This document shows positions 7,189 to 16,534 of a DNA stretch of 45,913 nt, one piece after another. The stretch is taken from positions 1,841 through 47,753 of the forward strand of contig JALVVR010000022.1 in the NCBI GenBank assembly GCA_027023305.1. Reading direction: 5' to 3'. Within the stretch, counting starts at the first letter, position 1, and every line of letters begins with the position of its first letter. Under the pieces are notes generated by a model. It made no database searches. It was not told where the DNA came from and worked only from the letters and a program-made list of their open reading frames with translations. The stretch comes from Campylobacterales bacterium. Lineage in GTDB: Bacteria > Campylobacterota > Campylobacteria > Campylobacterales > QNZT01. A program made the position numbers and the translations under genes.

Positions 7189-8567
7189 TTTATAATTCCT
7201 TCTATGTAGTCAAAAACCTGTGGTAAAAGCAGAGCTAAGAGTGAAACAACAAAAACTAAAAGCATCAAAATTTCACTTTTATATACTTTTTTCTCTTTCT
7301 CTTCTCCTTCATATATCGCTTCTTGGTAGATAGTGATAAACTTATAAAATATTATTGAGAGAAGTAGAAGTATAAAAAATATCGCAAATATCATCAAGAA
7401 AAAGTAGTTAGAATCTTTTGCAACATCAAGCATAGCTTTAAAACCAAATATTTCACTAAAAAACATAGGGCTTGGAGGGACAGAGATGATGCCTAAAAGT
7501 AGTAAACTGATAAGCAGAGGGATTAGTTTTGATTTGTATCCTTTGAGTGCTCCTTTGAAGTTATATTTTCCTTTTTGTTCAAGTAGGGCTGAACTTAAAA
7601 AAAGTGCTGGTTTTAAAAATGCATGAGAAGCTAAGTGTAAAAGAGCAGCAAAGTATCCTCCACTTACCCAAAATATAGTTATCAAAACCATATGCTCAAT
7701 CCCTGAGAGTGCAAAAGTAGTTACAAAATCTTTGGTTCTATAAATCAAAAAGCTAACCATAAAAAGAGTAAAGATAGCATATATATAGCTAAAAGTGATA
7801 AGGTGAGAATTATTTACAAGCATTTCTATTTTGGAAAGTCTAAAAAATCCTAATATGATAGCACTTTCTAAGATACCACTAAATAAAGCAGCAACTGGAT
7901 AAATACTAGTTCTTTCTATATCAGCAAGCCATAAATTCATAGGGAAAAAGCCCATTTTGATAAAAAAACCAGTTACAGCGATGGTAAATCCCATCTCAAA
8001 TAAAAAGCTGTTTACTCTTGTGGCATTTGATAAAAGAGAGTAAAAATTCATAGCATTTTCACCTAAAATATCTTTTGCTGAAGCATACATAAGAATAATC
8101 CCAAAAAGAACAAGTGAGATAGCTATCGCTCCTACTATCAGGTATTTCCAAGCTTCTTTGTGAGCTGTAAGGGAGTCTTTTACTTTTATCATATATACAG
8201 TTGAGAGGGTTGCAAACTCTAAACCTATCCAAAAAAGCCCCATGTTGTTTGCTAAAATAGAGATAATAAGCCCAAACCAAAAGACTCCAAAAAATCGATA
8301 AAATCTTTTGATAGCATAATCACTAAGATTTAATCTATCTGGCAGGGAAATCATACTAAGACTTACTCCAACTCCTACGATTGAAGAGATAAGCAAGATA
8401 AATGAATTTAAATTATCAGCTAAAAAATACTCTGCATGAAAGGGATGAAAAAAGATATAGATAGAGGGTATGATTATGGTTGAAGAGATAAAAGCCATAA
8501 AAAGTCTATTTATTTTTAAATAACTTAACAAAAAAAGTAGGATTGATGGTATAAATATGAGTAACAT
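7185..8567 (-). CDS. hyfF: Hyf-type proton-pumping membrane subunit HyfF
   Basis: 460 aa, about 13-14 predicted membrane helices. Member of the NuoL/M/N (Mrp antiporter-like) superfamily, closest in motif order to HyfF. The conserved helix-5 glutamate (FWIGLEFATLS, Glu117) and helix-7 lysine (GFFIKMGFFPMNLWL, Lys204) that form the proton channel are kept. A SHAFLKPALFLSSALLEQ segment fits helix 12, with its lysine. E. coli HyfF is about 526 aa, so this is a shorter version. Start ATG overlaps the hyfE-type stop (1 nt) and the 3' end overlaps hyfG by 4 nt. Expected role: H+ or Na+ translocation in the membrane arm. Confidence 0.88.
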   Translation of the reverse strand: MLLIFIPSILLFLLSYLKINRLFMAFISSTIIIPSIYIFFHPFHAEYFLADNLNSFILLISSIVGVGVSLSMISLPDRLNLSDYAIKRFYRFFGVFWFGLIISILANNMGLFWIGLEFATLSTVYMIKVKDSLTAHKEAWKYLIVGAIAISLVLFGIILMYASAKDILGENAMNFYSLLSNATRVNSFLFEMGFTIAVTGFFIKMGFFPMNLWLADIERTSIYPVAALFSGILESAIILGFFRLSKIEMLVNNSHLITFSYIYAIFTLFMVSFLIYRTKDFVTTFALSGIEHMVLITIFWVSGGYFAALLHLASHAFLKPALFLSSALLEQKGKYNFKGALKGYKSKLIPLLISLLLLGIISVPPSPMFFSEIFGFKAMLDVAKDSNYFFLMIFAIFFILLLLSIIFYKFITIYQEAIYEGEEKEKKVYKSEILMLLVFVVSLLALLLPQVFDYIEGIIK

Positions 8568-9157
8568 TAAAAGTCTCCTTGATGTTTGAAAAGGATGTTT
8601 ACTATAACTATAAGCATCATGATATCTACAAAAATACCTAGTTCAACAAGCATTGGCATACCCTCAGTTGCACTAATTGCTAGTAAAAATAGAGCATTTT
8701 CAATAGACAAAAAGCCTATAATTTTTGGGGCTACATTTTTATGCTCTATAACTAATAAAAGAGCTAAAAAGAGGCTACTTATAGAGATAGCTATATAGTT
8801 TGGATTGTATGAAAAGTTGTTTGCAAGTGGTGTTACAAGGTAAAATGTAAAGACTAAGATTATAGGCACGATGATGGTTGAGTAGTGGACTTTTAGATTT
8901 GGATTTATATTTCTTGGAATTCTAAATTTAAGAGTTATGTTTTTTAGTATATAAGGGATTAGCAAAAATTTTATAAGTATAGTTAATCCTCCACTTATCA
9001 TCATGGATTTATCATTTAAATCATATCCCATTTTCAGAGCAATAAAGCCTAAAAACAGAGAGTTTAAAGCATACCAACCAAAAAGCCTATAAAGCCTTGT
9101 CGTGAAAAGTTCAGTTATCAAAGTAGCTAGGTAAAAACCTATCAAAATATCTATCAT
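8567..9157 (-). CDS. hyfE: Hyf-type membrane subunit HyfE (NuoK-like)
   Basis: 196 aa, about six to seven membrane helices. The C-terminal part (IEHKNVAPKIIGFLSIENAL then FLLAISATEG and VELGIFVDIMMLIVIVNILF) carries the buried glutamates typical of HyfE/NuoK proteins (SIEN and VELG). It would link the HyfC-like heel to the antiporter-like subunits. ATG at 9155-9157 follows a good aaggaag site. It is separated from the upstream operon genes by 128 bp and the PemK-like gene, so it may need its own promoter or depend on read-through. I see no strong minus-strand promoter in that gap. Confidence 0.85.
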   Translation of the reverse strand: MIDILIGFYLATLITELFTTRLYRLFGWYALNSLFLGFIALKMGYDLNDKSMMISGGLTILIKFLLIPYILKNITLKFRIPRNINPNLKVHYSTIIVPIILVFTFYLVTPLANNFSYNPNYIAISISSLFLALLLVIEHKNVAPKIIGFLSIENALFLLAISATEGMPMLVELGIFVDIMMLIVIVNILFKHQGDF

Positions 9158-9275
9158 TTGTCTTCCTTGTTACATTTTTTCATGCATTTAGTAAATTTTA
9201 TAAACTTTTAGCAAAATTACTTGCTATTTTCATATATTTTTGATACAATCAACTTACAATTATCCTTCGGGAACC

Positions 9276-9295
9276 CCCCTCTTTTTTAAGAGGGG
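9276..9295 (-). terminator. Hairpin at the 3' end of the PemK-like gene
   Basis: CCCCTCTT (9276-9283) and AAGAGGGG (9288-9295) form a perfect 8-bp stem with a 4-nt loop; the PemK-like stop codon lies in the loop and 3' arm. No T run follows on either strand, so a true intrinsic terminator is doubtful. It may be an RNA-stabilising or processing hairpin inside the operon, or the edge of an inserted segment. The rest of 9158-9275 shows only AT-rich sequence. Confidence 0.4.
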
Positions 9296-9693
9296 ATAAA
9301 TAATCCTTTACATTTTTCTATCACTTTATTGAATTGATCTTTATCTAAAGTTCCTTCTTTTCCCATTAACCTTTTTTTATCATATACTCTTAGTTGTAAA
9401 AGCATTGTCATATTTTCAGATATCCCTTTTTTAGTTTTAAAAGAAATTTTTACAAAATAATCGTTTTCTTCTTTTATTTTGGATGTTAAAGGTACTCCTA
9501 TAAACAGATCTCTAGTTAATTTTCTTACTATGAGTATAGGTCTTTGAAACTCATTACCTTTTCCATACTCTTCATATCCTACATTTTGTCCTATTCTTAG
9601 CCAAAAAATTTCTCTTTGTTTATAAATAGTATTTCTAACTGTAACTTCAGTTTTCTTTTTTACTTTATTCCATTTGTCAAGTTTTTCCATCAT
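9286..9693 (-). CDS. PemK/MazF-family toxin-like protein inside the Hyf operon
   Basis: 135 aa. The core reads REIFWLRIGQNVGYEEYGKG, then FQRPILIVRKL, VPLTSK and LLQLRVYDKKRL. These fit the PemK/MazF beta-barrel: substrate-binding RPIL-V strand, PLTS loop and Q-R-D-KRL strand. Family members are sequence-specific endoribonucleases. This subgroup has an N-terminal KLDKWNKVKKK helix and often occurs without a recognisable antitoxin. None is encoded here: the neighbours are hyfC (overlapping by 4 nt, ATGA) and hyfE (128 bp downstream). It interrupts the usual hyfC-hyfE adjacency. It may be a mobile solo toxin captured in the operon or a regulatory RNase for the transcript. Two adjacent ATGs are possible starts (9693 or 9690). 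The toxin family is well supported; activity is not. Confidence 0.8.
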   Translation of the reverse strand: MMEKLDKWNKVKKKTEVTVRNTIYKQREIFWLRIGQNVGYEEYGKGNEFQRPILIVRKLTRDLFIGVPLTSKIKEENDYFVKISFKTKKGISENMTMLLQLRVYDKKRLMGKEGTLDKDQFNKVIEKCKGLFIPS

Positions 9694-10613
9694 ACATTAC
9701 CCAATATATAAAAAGTTATAAGACTTAAAAATCCAAATATTATAGATATTCCAAGTAGGTTAGGTACTTTGAAGAGTCTTAGTTTTGCTGTGTTTACCTC
9801 TATCAAAGCTATGATTATAGATACAAATATAAGTTTTAGTAAAAATATCAAAAATGATAATAAAAATGGTAGATTTGCTCCAAAAGGAATAAAAAGTGTT
9901 ACAAAAAGAGAGGAAAAAATAGCATATTTTATAGCACTTGCAAACTCTATTAGGGATAGATTTATTCCACTTACATCTAAAATCATAGCTTCATGAACCA
10001 TTGTAAGTTCAAGGTGAGTTTCAGGGTTGTCGATAGGGATTCTTCCATTTTCTGCTAGTAAAAGTATAAAAAAACTGATAGCTGCTAAAACAAAACTAGC
10101 CGAGTGGTTAAGTGGAAAGGATGAGCTTAGATTTAGGGCTGCTTTTCCTATACCTATGGAGTTTGCCATCAAAGATACAGAAAAGATAGTAAGTATCATA
10201 GCAGGTTCAACTAAAGCTGATATAAAGGCTTCACGGCTACTCCCAAGTCCTCCAAAAGCACTTGCGGTATCAAGTCCTAAAAGCATCAAGAAAAATGTTG
10301 ATAGAGAGATAAGTCCAGTGATAGTAAAAGCATCCATGAAAGATATATAAAAGCTATCTTTAAAAAATGGAGGAAGTAGAAAGAGTACTAAAATAAGTGG
10401 AGAGAGGATAAGGATAGGAGAAATCCTTGATATTATACTACTTTCCTCTGAGTAAATAACTTCTTTAAAAAGTAACTTGTAAAAGTCATAATATGGTTGA
10501 AATGGTGAAATAGGTTTTTTATAAAGCATAAACATTTTAAGTGATTTGATAAATCCTACTAAAAATGGAGCTATTAAAAATATAGTTAAGATTTGTAAAA
10601 AATAATATATCAT
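9690..10613 (-). CDS. hyfC: Hyf-type membrane subunit HyfC (NuoH-like)
   Basis: 307 aa, about eight membrane helices. NuoH/HycD/HyfC family: GLDTASAFGGLGSSREAFIS (around 113-132) followed by VEPAM, and NGRIPIDNPETHLELTMVHE, which are the cytoplasmic loops contacting the hydrophilic arm, with conserved Glu and Arg. It anchors the large and small subunits to the membrane. I choose the ATG at 10611-10613. It overlaps the hyfB stop as ATGA and has ggagg 7 bases upstream; an ATG five codons earlier (10628) would place that ribosome site inside the coding sequence. The 3' end overlaps the PemK-like gene by 4 nt. Confidence 0.88.
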   Translation of the reverse strand: MIYYFLQILTIFLIAPFLVGFIKSLKMFMLYKKPISPFQPYYDFYKLLFKEVIYSEESSIISRISPILILSPLILVLFLLPPFFKDSFYISFMDAFTITGLISLSTFFLMLLGLDTASAFGGLGSSREAFISALVEPAMILTIFSVSLMANSIGIGKAALNLSSSFPLNHSASFVLAAISFFILLLAENGRIPIDNPETHLELTMVHEAMILDVSGINLSLIEFASAIKYAIFSSLFVTLFIPFGANLPFLLSFLIFLLKLIFVSIIIALIEVNTAKLRLFKVPNLLGISIIFGFLSLITFYILGNV

Positions 10614-12475
10614 TTTTTTCCTCCCCATAAAATAATACTAACAAAGATAGATATGATCATAACTTCCAAAAGTATGCTTCCCCAACTGACTTGATGATAA
10701 AAAACTCTCATACTAAAGAGGATAAAAATAAGAAGATTAAAGATAAGTGCTGAGTATCTTCCCTTTTCAAAGTGTGAGATTTTATATACATAGTAAGTTA
10801 TAAAGTTTAAAAATTTTGTTACACTCTCATACAAATTTCTTTCAAAAAGAGGTTTTACATGTACTTCATAGAGTGATGAGCTAAACTTAGTTTTGTGTCC
10901 AAAAAGCACTTGTTTGTGAGAGTGAACATCAGGGTCATAAAGCCAGGCAAAAAATCTTCTAATAGGTCCTGCAAATCCAGTTGCTGAGTATTGGGTAGAA
11001 GCTGATGTATCATATCCACAAGCCCATGTATGATGTACTCTAATCTTTGGTTTTATGGCTTTGTAAACTAAAAAGATAAGCAGAGTTATAAAAAGCAGAG
11101 CAGATAAAAGTATAAGAGGTGCAACTGCTCCATTGTTTGAACTTGGTGAGTGCATGACAAAGTAGGTTGGAAAGATTTTATCATATATATCTTTTACAGG
11201 AAGTGAAGAGTTTATAGTTTTTATGATATTTGGTAAAAAAGCCATTAGTCCTACTACAACAATTCCCATCATGATTTGTCCGATTTTCATCAGAGTGTTT
11301 ACTTCGTGAGCATGTTTTGTATTTTGGCTTCTTGAGAGTCCTAAAAATGTTATACCAAAAGCTTTTGCAAAACAAGCGATAGCAAGTCCACCAGTTAAAG
11401 CCAGTGCAAAGATAGTAAATCCGAAAGAGAGTTTTAGTGAAATATCACTTATTCCAGAAGAGCTTAGCATACTTTGAAATATCATCCACTCACTCAAAAA
11501 TCCATTTGTAGGTGGAAGAGCAGAGATAGAGATGGCTGCGAGTAAAAACATAAAAGCTGTTATTGGCATAGATTTTATCAAGCCACCGTATTTTTCCATG
11601 TTTTTTGTATGAGTTTGATGCAATACGGTTCCTGCAGTCATAAAAAGCAAAGATTTAAAACTCATATGGTTAAATGAGTGGTAAACTCCAGCTATAAAAG
11701 CAAAAGCACTTAGGGTATCAAGATGAAGAGTTTTAAAAATCATCCCAAGTCCTAAAGCTATCAAAATAATACCTATATTTTCAACTGAATGATTTGCTAA
11801 AAGTGCTTTTATGTCATGCTCACTTAAAGCATATAAAACTCCAACCAAACTAGAGATTGAACCTAAAAAGAGTATGATTATTCCCCACTCTAATGGCCAT
11901 GATGGAAGTATAAAGATAAACCTTAAAAAAGCATATATAGCTACTTTTAACATCACTCCACTCATGAGAGCTGAAACAGGAGATGGAGCAGCTGGATGAG
12001 CATATGGAAGCCATACATGAAGTGGTACAACTCCAGCTTTACTTAAAAATCCTATAGTTATGAGAAAAAATAATAGGGTAGGATACTCAAAACTTTGAGC
12101 ATGGATTTTTAGTGAGGAAAATGTGCTTATAAGATTGTCTGGTGAGATGATAAGAAAAAACATTAAAATAAAAACAAATCCAAAATGGGTTATGAAAAAG
12201 TAAAATTTACCAGCTTTTAAACTCTCTTTAGAGTTTTCAGTTAAGATAAGTTGCCAAGAAGTAAGACTCATGAGTTCCCAAAAAAATAGAAATGTTAAAA
12301 TATGAGTGCTTAAAACAACTCCTATCATGGAGATTATAAATCCAAAATAATTTATCAAAAAGTAATTTTTTCTTTTGATATGAGGTAGATAACCAAAGGT
12401 GTAAAAAAGGTTTGGTATAGTACCAAGTAAAATCAAAAATAAAAATATAAGTGAAAGTGCATCAAAATTTAACAT
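10610..12475 (-). CDS. hyfB: Hyf-type proton-pumping membrane subunit HyfB (NuoL-like)
   Basis: 621 aa, first gene of the six-subunit complex. Mrp antiporter-like family with Glu67 (FFWELMSLTSWQ), Lys146 (GFLSKAGVVPLHVWLPYAHP) and Lys177 (SGVMLKVAIYAFLRF) at the proton-channel positions. The next conserved helix is ANHSVENIGIILIALGLGM. C-terminal extension of about 170 residues with extra helices. E. coli HyfB is about 672 aa. ATG at 12473-12475 has aaagga 8 bases upstream. The operon as a whole has B, C, E, F, G and I types but no HyfA, HyfD, HyfH (NuoI-like ferredoxin) or maturation gene in the window. Confidence 0.9.
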   Translation of the reverse strand: MLNFDALSLIFLFLILLGTIPNLFYTFGYLPHIKRKNYFLINYFGFIISMIGVVLSTHILTFLFFWELMSLTSWQLILTENSKESLKAGKFYFFITHFGFVFILMFFLIISPDNLISTFSSLKIHAQSFEYPTLLFFLITIGFLSKAGVVPLHVWLPYAHPAAPSPVSALMSGVMLKVAIYAFLRFIFILPSWPLEWGIIILFLGSISSLVGVLYALSEHDIKALLANHSVENIGIILIALGLGMIFKTLHLDTLSAFAFIAGVYHSFNHMSFKSLLFMTAGTVLHQTHTKNMEKYGGLIKSMPITAFMFLLAAISISALPPTNGFLSEWMIFQSMLSSSGISDISLKLSFGFTIFALALTGGLAIACFAKAFGITFLGLSRSQNTKHAHEVNTLMKIGQIMMGIVVVGLMAFLPNIIKTINSSLPVKDIYDKIFPTYFVMHSPSSNNGAVAPLILLSALLFITLLIFLVYKAIKPKIRVHHTWACGYDTSASTQYSATGFAGPIRRFFAWLYDPDVHSHKQVLFGHKTKFSSSLYEVHVKPLFERNLYESVTKFLNFITYYVYKISHFEKGRYSALIFNLLIFILFSMRVFYHQVSWGSILLEVMIISIFVSIILWGGKK

Positions 12476-12521
12476 TTAGAGAATCCTTTGGAAAAGTTAT
12501 TCTCTTATAGCACTTTTTAGT

Positions 12522-12926
12522 TTAAAAAAGTTTTAAAAGTAAATATTTTATTCTTATGCTATATGAAGAGGTGAAACCAACATCACTATATACAACTTTT
12601 CCATTAACTATGTAGTAGATAGTTGGGTATGCTTTTACTAGAAAAAGGGATGCTAATCTTCCGTCATCATTTATGCTATCACTTTGATTTTTTGAATTTA
12701 CTGCTATTTTTAAAACTTTTAAGTGTTTTGAAATTTGTTTGATTTGTGAACTTTCTAGTTTACAAATAGGGCACCAATCACCCCAAAAGTAGATAATTTG
12801 TGGGTTTTTGTTTAACTCTTTTTTTATATCTATATTTGGCTTATCTGCTCTTATAAAGTTTACTATATTTGAAATGATAAATACAATCAAAATAGTAGTT
12901 ATGATGTTTAAAATAATCTTTTTCAT
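12522..12926 (-). CDS. Membrane-anchored thioredoxin-like protein (TlpA/ScsD type)
   Basis: 134 aa. Residues 5-25 form one N-terminal hydrophobic helix, probably an uncleaved anchor placing the rest in the periplasm. The thioredoxin fold follows: IIYFWGDWCPICKLES with redox pair Cys52/Cys55 (WCPIC), and the cis-proline loop at KAYPTIYYIVNGK (about 103-115). The WCPIC centre resembles periplasmic reductases such as ScsD/TlpA more than cytoplasmic WCGPC. It lies 46 nt upstream of hyfB on the same strand, and no strong terminator separates them, so it may be the first gene of the Hyf-like operon. The substrate is unknown. Confidence 0.8.
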   Translation of the reverse strand: MKKIILNIITTILIVFIISNIVNFIRADKPNIDIKKELNKNPQIIYFWGDWCPICKLESSQIKQISKHLKVLKIAVNSKNQSDSINDDGRLASLFLVKAYPTIYYIVNGKVVYSDVGFTSSYSIRIKYLLLKLF

Positions 12927-12950
12927 GTAGTAACTTTAACTAAAAAAAGA

Positions 12951-12956
12951 TAAAAT
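12951..12956 (+). promoter_or_regulatory. Possible -10 box for alaS
   Basis: TAAAAT in the 64-bp divergent gap between the thioredoxin-like gene and alaS, 34 nt before the alaS ATG. An aggaag ribosome site follows at about 12977. Confidence 0.4.
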
Positions 12957-12990
12957 ATTCGCAAATTAAAGTATATAGGAAGTTACCCTT

Positions 12991-15540
12991 ATGGATATAA
13001 GAAAAAAATTTTTAAACTATTTTGAAAGTTATGGACATAAAGTTGTGCCATCAGCTCCTCTTGTTCCTGATGACCCCACTTTGCTTTTTACAAATGCAGG
13101 TATGGTTCCTTTTAAGTCGATATTTACTGGTGATGTTCCCTCTCCAAATCCTCCACGAGCTACAAGTAGTCAAACTTGTATAAGAGCTGGTGGAAAACAT
13201 AATGACTTGGAAAATGTTGGGTTTACAAACAGGCATCATACTTTTTTTGAGATGCTTGGAAACTTCTCTTTTGGGGATTATTTTAAAGCTGAAGCTATAA
13301 ATCATGCTTGGGAGTTTATCACTGAGGTTTTAGAGCTTCCAGTAGAAAAACTTTGGGTTACAGTTCATGAAAGTGATGATGAAGCAGAGGAGATATGGAA
13401 AAAGTTTGTTTCACCAGAGAGGATTATGAGATTTGGTGATAAAGATAACTTTTGGCAGATGGGAGATACTGGACCATGTGGACCTTGTAGTGAAATATTT
13501 TATGACCAAGGGGCTGAAAAGTTTAACTCGCCTGAAGACAAAATGGGTGGAGAGGGAGATAGATTTTTAGAGATATGGAATCTAGTTTTTATGCAGTATG
13601 AAAGAGATAAAGAGGGAGTACTTCATCCACTTCCAAAACCTTCTATCGATACTGGCATGGGGTTAGAGAGAGTTATCGCTATAAAAGAGGGAGTTTTTTC
13701 AAACTATGATAGTTCACTTTTTATGCCACTTATCAACAAAGTTAGTGAGCTTACAGGTAAAAAATACATCTATGATGAGGGTGCAAGTTTTAGGGTAATT
13801 GCAGATCACATAAGAAGTGTATCATTTTTGTTAGCTCAAGGAGTTAACTTTGATAGAGAAGGCAGAGGGTATGTTTTAAGAAGGATACTAAGAAGGGCTG
13901 TTAGGTATGGTTATCTTTTAGGGTTAAAAGAACCATTTATGTACAAACTTGTAGATACCCTAAACTCTTTGATGGGTGAGCAGTATCCATACTTAGTAGA
14001 AAAATCAGAACTTATAAAAGAGTTGATACTACTAGAAGAGGAGAGGTTTTTTAGGACTTTGGAGAGTGGTATAGAGATATTTAACAAAGAGCTTCAAAAT
14101 ACGAAAGATATTTTTAGTGGAGAGGTTGCTTTTAAACTTTATGATACTTATGGATTTCCTCTTGATTTGACTGAGGATATGTTAAAAGAGAGAAATCTAA
14201 GAGTAGATGTTGAAAAGTTTGAAGATCTTATGACAAACCAAAGAGAGATGGCAAAAGCTTCATGGAAAGGAAGTGGCGATAGCTCTTGTGATGGTAACTT
14301 TAGACATCTTTTAGAAAAATTTCCTAAAAACGAGTTTGTAGGTTATGAAAAACTAAAAGAGGAAACAAAAGTTTTAGCTCTTTTGGATGATGATTTAGAA
14401 GAGGTAAGTGAGCTTAAAAAAGATGACAAAGGTTGGATACTTTTAGAAAAAACTCCTTTTTATGCTACAAGTGGTGGACAGAGTGGAGATGTAGGAGAGA
14501 TAGAAGCAAAAGCTAAAGTTGTAGAGACTAAAAAGTTTTATGAACTTAATCTTTCTAAGATAGAAGTAACTGATACGATAAAAGTAGGAGATAGGGTAAA
14601 AGCAAGAGTTGATGAGAGTAGAAATGAGATAGCTAAACATCACTCAGCAACCCATCTTTTACACTCAGCACTAAAAGAGGTTTTAGGAGATAATGTAAAC
14701 CAAGCTGGTAGTTTGGTTGAAGCAAATAGACTAAGATTTGATTTTTCATATCCAAAAGCTATAAGTGGTGAAGATATAAGCAAAATCGAGGATTTGGTAA
14801 ATCTATGGATAGCTAGAGGGGCAAAGGTTGAGACTGAGCTTAAGAGTATAGATGAAGCAAAAAAATCTGGTGCTATGGCTTTGTTTGGTGAAAAGTATGG
14901 TGAGGAAGTTAGAGTTGTTAGTATGGGAGATGTGAGTTTAGAGCTTTGTGGTGGAACTCATGTAAATGATATTTCATCAATAGGACTTTTCGTTATCACT
15001 AAAGAGAGTGGAGTTAGTGCAGGAGTTAGACGGATAGAAGCAGTTTGTTCTAAGGCAGCAAGAGGGCTTTTTGTTTCTCAAAGAGAACTTATTGCTAAGT
15101 CAAAAAGTGAATTAAAAACAAATGATTTGCTTCAAGGTATCAAAAAAAGTAAAGAAGAGATAACTAAACTAAAAAAAGAGATAAAAGAGCTTTCATCTTC
15201 AACTAAAAAAGAGCTAGGCTTTAGTGAAGTAAATGGTGTTAAAGTTTGTATAGAAGAGATTGAGAATGGAGATATAAAATCTTTGATAGATGATGCAAAA
15301 TCAAAGTATGATAAAGTAGCTCTTATGCTTATACAAAAAAAGGGTGATAAAGTACTACTTGCCTCAGGATCTAAGGGCTGTGATGTGAAAGCAGGAAAGT
15401 GGATAAAAGAGATAGCACCTCTCCTTGGTGGTGGAGGTGGAGGAAGAGATGACTTTGCTCAAGCTGGAGGGAAAGATGCTTCTAAGATAGGTGAAGCTCT
15501 AACAAAATCAAAAGCATATATAGAAGAGAAACTTGCATAA
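12991..15540 (+). CDS. alaS: Alanine--tRNA ligase
   Basis: 849 aa (E. coli 876). Class II catalytic core at the N-terminus with the family sequence [16 protein letters not shown] (about 61-76) and [19 protein letters not shown]. The editing domain carries the zinc motifs HHSATHLLH (about 549-557) and CGGTHV (about 653-658), which remove mischarged Ser and Gly. The C-terminal DHHA1 oligomerisation region ends in a glycine-rich tail ([20 protein letters not shown]). All signatures intact. First gene of a plus-strand run with a small membrane protein, maf and bioF; the 3' end overlaps the next start by 8 nt. Confidence 0.98.
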   Translation: MDIRKKFLNYFESYGHKVVPSAPLVPDDPTLLFTNAGMVPFKSIFTGDVPSPNPPRATSSQTCIRAGGKHNDLENVGFTNRHHTFFEMLGNFSFGDYFKAEAINHAWEFITEVLELPVEKLWVTVHESDDEAEEIWKKFVSPERIMRFGDKDNFWQMGDTGPCGPCSEIFYDQGAEKFNSPEDKMGGEGDRFLEIWNLVFMQYERDKEGVLHPLPKPSIDTGMGLERVIAIKEGVFSNYDSSLFMPLINKVSELTGKKYIYDEGASFRVIADHIRSVSFLLAQGVNFDREGRGYVLRRILRRAVRYGYLLGLKEPFMYKLVDTLNSLMGEQYPYLVEKSELIKELILLEEERFFRTLESGIEIFNKELQNTKDIFSGEVAFKLYDTYGFPLDLTEDMLKERNLRVDVEKFEDLMTNQREMAKASWKGSGDSSCDGNFRHLLEKFPKNEFVGYEKLKEETKVLALLDDDLEEVSELKKDDKGWILLEKTPFYATSGGQSGDVGEIEAKAKVVETKKFYELNLSKIEVTDTIKVGDRVKARVDESRNEIAKHHSATHLLHSALKEVLGDNVNQAGSLVEANRLRFDFSYPKAISGEDISKIEDLVNLWIARGAKVETELKSIDEAKKSGAMALFGEKYGEEVRVVSMGDVSLELCGGTHVNDISSIGLFVITKESGVSAGVRRIEAVCSKAARGLFVSQRELIAKSKSELKTNDLLQGIKKSKEEITKLKKEIKELSSSTKKELGFSEVNGVKVCIEEIENGDIKSLIDDAKSKYDKVALMLIQKKGDKVLLASGSKGCDVKAGKWIKEIAPLLGGGGGGRDDFAQAGGKDASKIGEALTKSKAYIEEKLA

Positions 15541-15997
15541 TCTAGTCTTGATGATACATATCGCTTCTGCGATAGTATGGGTTGGGGCTAGTTTTATCTT
15601 TAGTGTAGGGGTTTTCCCCTCTCTAGCTCAAATCCCAAATGAGAGGATGATAGTTAGAACAACTATTAGAATCATGACAAGATATATAAATGTAGCTATA
15701 TTTGCATCTTTGACACTACTTTTAAGTGCTGGGTATCTTTACTACATGAAGATGGATATTTTGATAGCAAATCCAGTACTTAGTACTATCATAAATACAA
15801 AGGGACTTATTTGGCTTTACATGAGTGCATCGTATTTTTATGCAAAATATAAAGTAAAAGTAGCCAAAAGTACTTGCTTTCATGGAGATAGTGTAAGGGC
15901 AGTTGATATACTCAAAGTAGTTGCAAATTATGTTTTTGTTATAAACTTTATACTCGGACTTGTTGCTATTTATTTTGGGATAATGCTTAGAGGTTAA
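15533..15997 (+). CDS. Small four-helix membrane protein, CopD/HemJ-like in outline
   Basis: 154 aa, four predicted membrane helices. The first helix reads [20 protein letters not shown], with a His and Trp placed as in CopD, HemJ and related small haem or metal-associated membrane proteins. The second half has [21 protein letters not shown] cannot assign a specific family. The TTG at 15533 (overlapping alaS by 8 nt, preceded by gaagag) is preferred; an ATG at 15551 would give a 148-aa protein but has no ribosome site. It lies 3 bp before maf. Confidence 0.65.
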   Translation: MHNLVLMIHIASAIVWVGASFIFSVGVFPSLAQIPNERMIVRTTIRIMTRYINVAIFASLTLLLSAGYLYYMKMDILIANPVLSTIINTKGLIWLYMSASYFYAKYKVKVAKSTCFHGDSVRAVDILKVVANYVFVINFILGLVAIYFGIMLRG

Positions 15998-16000
15998 ATC

Positions 16001-16534
16001 ATGATACTTTGTTCAGCTTCAAAAACTAGAGCAGAACTTTTAAAAAGTTTTGGAGTTAAGTTTACTCAAAGTGGTGTGGATTTTGATGAAGAAACAATCA
16101 AAGCTAGTAGCCCTAAAAACTTTGTATATCAAGCAACTTTAGGAAAATATAGAGTCGCGAAAGAAAGATTTAAAGAGAATATTTTAGTTGCTGATACTGT
16201 TGTTACAAGTGGTGAAGAGATACTTAGAAAAGCAAAAGATGAAGATGATGCAAGAAGGATACTAGAGCTTCAAAGTGATTCAGTTACCTCTATCATAACT
16301 TGTACTATATATGAAAAAAAAGATTTGTTTTTTTTAGATATAAGTTCTACTGATTATATTTTTTCAAAATTTGATAGAAATGAGTTAGAAAAGTATTTAA
16401 AAAGTGGAGAGTGGAGAGGAAAAGCTGGAGCATGCATGGTTGAGGGATTTTGTAAACCATATATAAAAGAGGTTAGAGGACTTGAAAGTAATGCTATGGG
16501 GCTTCCGGTCGAGAAGGTGTTGCCTTTTGTATAA
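16001..16534 (+). CDS. maf: Maf-family nucleoside triphosphate pyrophosphatase
   Basis: 177 aa. Maf/Ham1 fold: N-terminal LCSASKTRAELL (the S-x-x-R phosphate-binding motif) and VADTVV with the catalytic Asp65 are clear. GEWRGKAGACMVEGF matches the usual substrate-loop signature (G-Y-x-x-K-A-G-x-Y-x-I-Q-G), though with a Trp and Arg in place of the common residues. Maf proteins hydrolyse dTTP/UTP or modified nucleotides and are linked to septum arrest when overproduced. The exact substrate type (YhdE or YceF) is not decidable here. It overlaps bioF by about 8 nt. Confidence 0.88.
   Translation: MILCSASKTRAELLKSFGVKFTQSGVDFDEETIKASSPKNFVYQATLGKYRVAKERFKENILVADTVVTSGEEILRKAKDEDDARRILELQSDSVTSIITCTIYEKKDLFFLDISSTDYIFSKFDRNELEKYLKSGEWRGKAGACMVEGFCKPYIKEVRGLESNAMGLPVEKVLPFV

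Noticed and set aside
10614..10628. Longer start for the hyfC-type gene
   Set aside because: The five-codon extension consists of the ribosome site for the downstream ATG, which overlaps the hyfB stop as ATGA.
5342..12475. Functional hydrogenase-4/formate hydrogenlyase
   Set aside because: All four NiFe ligands are replaced in the large subunit, and no ferredoxin-like subunit or maturation gene is present.
16482..16526. Upstream ATG start for bioF
   Set aside because: Would overlap maf by 53 nt and add an unconserved basic segment; the TTG at 16527 has a fitting ribosome site.
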